A stretch of 64,000 bases of DNA, taken from Dasypus novemcinctus. Taxonomy: Eukaryota; Chordata; Mammalia; Cingulata; Dasypodidae. Below, piece after piece: positions 58,020-64,000 of the stretch (position 1 is its first letter; each line of letters begins with the position of its first letter). The notes under the pieces were generated by a model. That model had not been told where the DNA came from, ran no database searches, and saw only the letters and a program-made list of their open reading frames with translations. The position numbers and the translations under genes were made by a program. The stretch is taken from the NCBI RefSeq assembly GCF_030445035.2, contig NC_080699.1, forward strand, positions 10,292,001 to 10,356,000, in the 5' to 3' direction.

Positions 58020-58618
58020 TCAACAGACTCCAGCACCTACATTCTGATTTATTGGACTTACCACACTCAGCTAAGATGGAGGTGAAGAAGGACAACCACC
58101 ACACCATGGAGCCTAGAGTGATTACAACTGAAAATGGGAGGATTGCATCCAGCATCCAGGTGGAATCTGAGCCTCCTCTTGACATAAAGGTGCAATGGAC
58201 ACAACCAGTCCAGTGTCCACATAGAAGAGGTGGCATTGGATTGGGAAAAGTGGACATAATGGACAAAGGGTATGGGGAAAGGCAGGAAGAGATGAGAGGT
58301 GGAGGCGTCTTCGGGACATGGAGCTGCCCTGGATGGTGCTTCAGAGGTAATCACCGGACATTGTAAATCCTCACAGGGCCTACATGATGGAATAGAGGAG
58401 AGTATGGGCCATGATGTGAACCAATGTATATGAGGTGCAGAGGTGCCCAAAGATGTACTTACCAAATCCAATGGATGTGTCATGATGATGGGAACGAGTG
58501 TTGTTGGGGGGGGGGGAGAGGGGGGGTGGGGGGGTGGGGTTGAATGGGACCTCACATATATATTTTTAATGTAATATTATTACAAAGTCAATAAAAAATA
58601 AAAAAATTAAAAAAAAAA
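58020..58618 (+). mobile_element. 3'-anchored LINE family, copy 3
   Basis: Plus orientation, 5'-truncated at 58020. Contains the shared open stretch beginning MDLPHSAKMEVKK (58052), the guanine-rich tract (58505-58540), the shared end 'ggacctcacatatatatttt', AATAAA (58590-58595) and an A-tail. Perfect duplication aagactgagggcta at 58006-58019 and 58619-58632. The minus-strand 162-codon frame here is a proline/histidine-rich shadow. Confidence 0.85.
58505..58542 (+). repeat. Guanine-rich tract near the LINE 3' end
   Basis: Several runs of four or more G separated by short spacers, able in principle to form a G-quadruplex. The equivalent tract is present in the other three copies (minus strand at 8824-8880, 38982-39012, 62083-62115). 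Confidence 0.7.
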
Positions 58619-58632
58619 AAGACTGAGGGCTA

Positions 58633-58765
58633 AATGCTATTATTTAATTTCATAGATAAAGAAACTGAGAATTAGAAAGTTAAGTAGTAGTTTTCTAGTA
58701 AAACTTCAGATGGAATTAAAACCTTGTCAAATACTAAAGCCCTTGTTCTTATCATTAAGCTATAG
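58633..58765 (-). mobile_element. MIR, right piece
   Basis: 'ttcatagataaagaaactga', 'gaattagaaagttaagtagt' and 'gttcttatcattaagctat' complete the MIR begun at 57925. Confidence 0.8.
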
Positions 58766-58794
58766 CCTCTCAGACAGAAAAGCTGTCTGGAAAT

Positions 58795-58870
58795 GTGTAT
58801 TTGTGTGTGTACATATATAAGTATTTATATGTATATTGATATATATGTGTATGGAGATTATATATATGTC
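58795..58870. repeat. (TG/TATA)n simple repeat
   Basis: gtgtgtgtacatatat and tatatatgtgtatgg units. Confidence 0.65.
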
Positions 58871-59695
58871 TACTGGGATTCCAGACCTCTTAACCACAGA
58901 ACATTCATCCACAAACTGAAGAAGAGTTACAGAAGATACTAGATAATTTCTTGAACACTTTTTCACATCCTGCCTTCCTTCTGTCCAATCACCGTCTCGT
59001 CCTTGGCTTAGGACCCAGAATCGAGCTCTTATTCTGCTCCTGACTCTCTGGTATTAAGATGTAGCCAAGCTAGGGCTTTGCTGTTGGTCACTGACTTGGA
59101 TTTTTCTCCTGGTTTGTCCTTAGTTCAGCTCCCTTGAAAGTCAACTCAAGTGATAGTCAATTGGCAAACACGCCGCACAGGTCAGCTTCCCTTCCATCTG
59201 TGAGGGGCACACTTGGACACAAATCACTTCTGTTATCACTATCACTATTATACAAGGAGAAAGTCTTCAAAAGGAAGAGACTAAGGTAGTTTCTTTTCTC
59301 TTGACTATCTCTGAATTGGCATAGAATTTTGTCTCTGGATTCAGTATCCCAAGCCTTTACCTTAAAGTATGTTTTCTCAAGAAAAACAACTTTCACAATG
59401 TCTGTGAACTCTGAAGTTCTATATTCTTACTTCATTTTGGTTTTATTCCCAATCATTTTGCTGTTGATTTTGTACCTTTGGCTTCGTGCCTGCTTATAGA
59501 ATTTGATGAGCTACTCTGGTTATTTGCAATTGGATAAAGATTTTATAGTTCAAGGACTTGGGTGGTTGATTTAAATACTTGAGATGTATCAAAGGATGAG
59601 TCTCCCTCAATTGTTTAATATTAGATAAAACTATGCTCTGCAGAGATGTTCTGGCTAAAGATTTCCTCTGGCTCACTTCCTAAAAGCCCCCTGGA
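58871..59695. other. Unassigned non-coding stretch
   Basis: A worn MIR may lie at 58985-59100. The 79-codon minus frame at 59157-59396 has no known domain. Confidence 0.45.
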
Positions 59696-59699
59696 AAGT

Positions 59700-59835
59700 T
59701 CAACTGGCTAGTGAGCACTGGATTGGGTCACTAGTAATCAGTTCTAACTCTGCCATAGGCTAGTTGTTTTACCTTTGACAACTCATAATTTTTCTCTGGC
59801 TTGGTTTTCTCATTGGTAAAATTGGTAAACAATGG
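59700..59835 (+). mobile_element. MIR
   Basis: 'gtgagcactggattgggtca', 'ctaactctgccataggctag', 'acctttgacaactcataa' and 'ttctcattggtaaaattgg' are MIR in order. Confidence 0.7.
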
Positions 59836-60705
59836 GAAGTTTTTGAAACTCTTGATCTTAGGCCATTGCTTGGTAAGAATGGATTTATATCTGGAATGTA
59901 AGGGCTTATGTACTTGTATCCTTGTGCCCTTTGAAGCCCAGGCTCTCAGCCCTTCTTACATTCTGTATTTGGGGCCTTGCACTACTTCACTATCTTCCAG
60001 TCCACAACCAAACAATGAAGGAAAAGCTATACTCATGATCCGGAAAGTGTTGTGCAAACCCAGAAGAACTCCTGGGTCCTGGATTTACTGGTGAATCATG
60101 TGAGAAAGGAATGCAAGTCAAATTTTCTCAAGTCATGTAACTGCCTTTGAAGATTAAATTCACATTAGACATGTGCTTTGGCCATCTCCACTGAAGCTAT
60201 TGTCAGACAATTATATCCATTTAAGTTATATTATCAGTGAGAACGGAAAAGCTTATTTGCAAGCTACTGTCTGTGGGTGCACTATGCAGTCAGGGTGAAA
60301 TGCGGATATAGCTGCTGTTGGGTGTTTGTTCTTTTTTTGCTCTTCTCCTCCCGGCACACTCAGCCCAGGTGTGCTCTTGCCCAGTCTTTTCTCTGTTTAA
60401 AGTTCTCCTATCATGCCTATTGGATGATGCACCAAAATTCCTCCTTTTCTTCTTCCTCAACTACTTTTGCTCTCAGCTAGTTGTCACAGAGAAACTCCTA
60501 GACTAAACTCAGTTCTATTACATGCACCAAGCTCAGAATTGCTTATAATTAGTTAATCTTAGGAGTGCCTGTATTTGAAAGGGCATTAATACATCACAAA
60601 AAGAATGGATTTGTAATGGGGTGGTATTCCAGATAGTCAAGATAGGGATAAAAGTTTTTTTTTACAGAAATGCTTTTCTTTAGCCTCATAAATTGTACCA
60701 CAGGA
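59836..60705. other. Unassigned non-coding stretch
   Basis: No family recognised. Frames at 59801-60094 and 60277-60506 have no domain or splice context. Confidence 0.45.
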
Positions 60706-60715
60706 ATGTCTAGAG

Positions 60716-60930
60716 CAGGGTTCTTAACCATTTTGTTACACAAACCCCTTTGCCAGACAGGTAAAAACCATGGAACCCCTTACTAAGTCCATACTATACT
60801 GTGTATTATTTGATAAGTATATCACACCCGCACCAACACATCCCCACAAGAAGAATGTTTTTCTGAATTTTCAGTTCAAGCTCACAGACCCCCTGAAATC
60901 TTTCTGTGGATTTCTTGTTAAGAACCCCTG
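60716..60930. mobile_element. hAT-type MITE with terminal inverted repeats and 8-bp duplication
   Basis: Ends cagggttcttaac and gttaagaacccctg are inverted repeats. Flanks gtctagag (60708-60715) and gcctagaa (60931-60938) agree at six of eight positions and fit the nTCTAGAn preference of hAT-Charlie elements. It is 215 bp with no coding capacity. Confidence 0.78.
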
Positions 60931-60939
60931 GCCTAGAAC

Positions 60940-62005
60940 ATTTTCTTAACTTTATACTAAATACAGAGTATACTCATATCACACACACTCAAAAAATACT
61001 TCTCATTTACCAGTGTTTTTTCTTTTCTACTAAAGACCAATGCAAATCCCCTTGTGTATCTTCATATTTAATTCATTTATTTTACTTTAGCTTCCAACAA
61101 AGTTGTGTCTTTAACCCCAGGAATTGTAATGATATTCTGCTTTTTTTTTGGAATGATTGTGCTTTCAAGTCTTTTGTATTCTGGGAAACTTGAAAACTAT
61201 ATTAAACCAAAGTTTAAAATGCCTCCTCAGCATTTCTTTATGAATTTCCATTTTTAAAAAATTCTTAATTCTCCACTGTTATGATTATCCCAAGAAAAAC
61301 AATCTCTAAAAACTTTCAGCACACCTGCCCCTCTTTTTCTTACTGACCAAACCAATGCTGATATCTAGACTGTCCGGAACTGTGAACTGATATGTTTTTT
61401 GAATGGTGTGAATTCTTCTCTTGTTTTCCTGAGTCATTTTTCTTCTAATTGCTTTATACCACAGATGAATTTTCTACTCTTACCAAAGGAACCGTTTTAA
61501 TTAGGAATGCAAATTTGAGTAGAGATGGGTCAATGTGGCTGTGACAGAAAAGTGCTTATGAGCTTCATTTAAAAAGCACTTATGAAAATTCTGTCCTTTT
61601 GTTCATGACTTTCTTTACCTTGAGAACCACTATTGGCTGTTAAACAGCAGAGAACAAAGAACAGCCTCAAGAAGGACTGTCTTGTGGTTTTGATAATATC
61701 CTATCACTTCTCAGCAGGCTCATTGTTTGCCTCTCCCACCTTCTAGCCAATTCACGCAACTCACCATTCCATTCTAGTGATTTACTTTTCATTTTTTGCC
61801 TCCATTTCTATTATCATTTCATTTCCCTTTTCCTCATGTTGAGCTGTCTGTTAAAAGTAGGACCAGGGTTTCATTAATTATGATACTGTGCTCCCTAGTC
61901 TATAGCATTTCAAATTTCCTGAGATTCCTATGAGATTGATACTGTTATTGTCTAATTTTCACAATAAAAACCAAGACTTTGAATGCTAGAAAACCAAGCC
62001 CTGGA
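60940..62005. other. Unassigned non-coding stretch
   Basis: AT-rich. The 95-codon frame at 60906-61193 begins in the MITE and has no domain. A faint MIR trace may lie near 61935-61975. Confidence 0.45.
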
Positions 62006-62009
62006 GATA

Positions 62010-62805
62010 AGAGGGTTTCTTTTTTTTCCCTCTCTCTGTATTTTTAAAAAAATGATACATTAAAAAAATATAAGAGGTTCCCACACCCCCCCACCCTCCT
62101 CACCCCATCCTCCCACATCAACAACCCGTTTCATCATCATGGCACATTCATTGCATTTGGTGAATATCTTTTGGAGCACTGCTGCACCACATGGATAATG
62201 GTTTACATTGTAGTTTACACTCTCCCCCAGTCCATCCAGTGGGCCATGAATCTGTCCCTGCAGTACCACCCAGGACAACTCCAAATCCTGAAAATGCCCC
62301 CACATCACATCTCTTCTTTCCTCTTCCGACCCTCAGCAGCTACCATGGCCACTTTCTCCGCATCAATTCTACAATTTTTTTTCATTATTAATCACAATAG
62401 TTCTATAGTAGAATATCGGTAAGTCCACTCTAATCCATACTCTGTTCCTCCATCCTGTGGACCCTGGGATGGTGATGTCCACTCCACCTCTACATTGAGA
62501 GAGGGCTTAGATTCCACATGGATGATGGATGCAATTCTCCTGCTTTCAGTTGTGGGCACTCTTGGCTCCCTAATGTGGTAGTTGACCTTCTTCACCTCCC
62601 TGTTACCTGGCTGGGGTAAGTCCAATAAACCAGAGGGTAGGAGTTGCAGGTCTTTTGAGGCTCAGGGCCTGGCTATTACATGGACAGTCCAGAGATTCAG
62701 GTTTCCTGAGTATACACCATTCCCAGCACCAACCACATGTTCAGTAAAAATCACAGAAGAGGCATGTGTAGAAAAGTCACATCTGAGTACAACTCCATCT
62801 GAAGT
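62010..62805 (-). mobile_element. 3'-anchored LINE family, copy 4
   Basis: Minus orientation with the shared 3' terminus (reverse of 'cattaaaaaaatataagagg'), guanine-rich tract as C-rich sequence at 62083-62115, the shared open stretch (62392-62625) and 5' truncation near 62800. T-run at 62015-62028 marks the tail. No target duplication found. It lacks about 25 bases near 62250 present in copies 1 and 2. Confidence 0.72.
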
Positions 62806-62810
62806 TGGTG

Positions 62811-63075
62811 ATCTAAGCAATTAAGTGTTTATGCAGGTGCTGGCATGATGGGAATAGAGAAGAGAAAGGGACAACCTAATCCTCTTTATCCTGACAGATG
62901 TAACAGCCAGACTGTGACGTGAGAGGCCATCCTTTCCTCCCCTGCATCTAGGAAACAGTGTTACCTTTTCCAGAAACCATTCACTTCTCCTTGTCTCTAT
63001 ATGGCTGAGGAGAGGAAAGCAGAAAGGCATGACCCGTTTGGAGAAGTGAGTTCTTCAGCGTAGCTAAAATGGTAG
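62811..63075. other. Unassigned flank of LINE copy 4
   Basis: Mixed composition. No family or exon recognised. Confidence 0.4.
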
Positions 63076-63079
63076 ATCC

Positions 63080-63170
63080 ACAAGGACAGAGTCCCTTGTC
63101 CCTTGTGCATCCCAGAATGTGCAGCAGTGCCTGGCACAGAGCAGGCCCTCAGTTGACTGTTGAGTGAAAG
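63080..63170 (+). mobile_element. L2 3' end
   Basis: 'aggacagagtcccttgtccc', 'cagcagtgcctggcacagag' and 'caggccctcagttgactgtt' are the L2 3' terminus. Confidence 0.75.
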
Positions 63171-64000
63171 AGGGCAAGTTACAGGAGGTGGCAGGGGCAG
63201 GGAAGACTAGCTCATGAACTTTCAGGATCTTGGACTTCAGACAGCATGATGGCCGGCTCCTCACCTTCGGTGACCTACGGTGTGTTACTAAACACTGGAC
63301 ATTTTTATGAGCTCTACATTGATAATGATGATTGGGGTAAAAAAAAAAACACAACAGTTTATGGTACTTAGCATTAAAATGTAAGTACTTATTACTTCAG
63401 TAGCTATTGAAAGAGACAGAATAATTGAAGGAATTGATCATGTGGTCAGTGATAAGCTGCTATATGACTTTTGACTAAATTAAACCCTAAGGCAAAGATA
63501 GTATAATTGAGCCTATGGAGGTATTAAAAAGGTAACTAAGAAGGATTATACCTTTAATATTTAGGTTACACCACATATAAAAGCCATCTAGGAAAATATG
63601 AAAGTTTAATTAAAGTTTGTTTTTCTTTCTCCTCCTCCAACAGCTCTCTACATATATCTTTCAAATGCTAGAATCTAGCCACTTTGCTGCTCTAAAACTT
63701 TGGAAAATGTTCTCCATTCACTATTATTTTTCTGAGCAGTTATCCATTTGAGAATTTCAACTGAGAAATAATTTTCCACAGAACTCATGGGAATAAAGTC
63801 CCAAATGTTTCTTTAGTTGTCAGACCATTAGCGATGCCAAGTTGTTTTAAAGTCCTGATTAGATAAGAATTGGTTTTCCAAATTAATCGAACAAATTCCG
63901 TTTCTGGAGAAAAACAATAAAAAAGATTTTACCATTTTTTTTCAAAGACAAGTAGGTGTGAAGTGAAATTCACTTCTTCAAAGTCACATTTGAGTCTTTT
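63171..64000. other. Unassigned non-coding stretch to the window end
   Basis: No family or gene recognised. The 96-codon minus frame at 63064-63354 overlaps the L2 end and lacks a domain. Confidence 0.5.

Noticed and set aside
58067-58555. 162-codon minus frame
   Set aside because: Antisense of LINE copy 3, made long by the C-rich complement of the G tract. Corresponding frames in the other copies are shorter or broken.

Overview
The window is mammalian nuclear DNA: AT-rich, with no operons or dense coding, and packed with interspersed repeats of several ages. The abundance of tRNA-derived DAS SINEs (internal tRNA-type A and B boxes, A-rich tails, usually clear target-site duplications) points to a xenarthran, most probably a long-nosed armadillo (Dasypus). 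That assignment comes from recognising the repeat families, not from a database search. I found no intact protein-coding gene, no convincing exon with splice sites, no functional tRNA or small RNA gene, and no CRISPR array. The reading frames longer than about 60 codons are accounted for by repeats, a decayed retrogene or chance.

Layout. 1-8.5 kb: a minus-strand DAS SINE at the left edge, a SINE/SINE/LINE-1 3'-end cluster (2.15-3.0 kb), MIR and L2 relics. 8.5-10.2 kb: copy 1 of a 3'-anchored LINE family that occurs four times in the window. 11.0-19.75 kb: a nearly full-length but dead LINE-1 with a duplicated 5' end, interrupted by three DAS SINEs. 19.75-20.9 kb: an older LINE-1 3' UTR split by a CpG-rich 542-bp solo LTR with a perfect 6-bp target duplication. 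21-25.4 kb: old HAL1/LINE-1 sequence interrupted by two MaLR-type LTRs. 25.5-30.2 kb: a minus-strand processed pseudogene of SLC25A51 (mitochondrial NAD+ carrier), apparently a whole mRNA copy with 5' UTR, upstream ORF, broken coding region, long 3' UTR, poly(A) signal, A-tail and short target duplication. 30-44 kb: L2, MIR and LINE-1 relics, two DAS SINEs and LINE copy 2. 44-53 kb: L2, a minus-strand MaLR-type LTR, simple repeats and a Tigger1 DNA-transposon fossil. 53.3-55.7 kb: a GGAA/TTCC microsatellite, then an old LINE-1 interrupted by a DAS SINE and a MaLR LTR. 56-64 kb: a MIR split by LINE copy 3, a hAT-type MITE with its 8-bp duplication, and LINE copy 4.

Together the window is a gene-poor stretch that records successive insertions. 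The oldest layer is MIR, L2, Tigger1, hAT and old LINE-1/HAL1. MaLR LTRs, the SLC25A51 retrocopy and xenarthran LINE-1s came later. The DAS SINEs and the solo LTR are among the youngest. The observations most worth following are the solo LTR, the full-length SLC25A51 retrocopy with its still-open upstream ORF, and the LINE family with a conserved guanine-rich 3' end, one copy of which carries an extra 3' segment.
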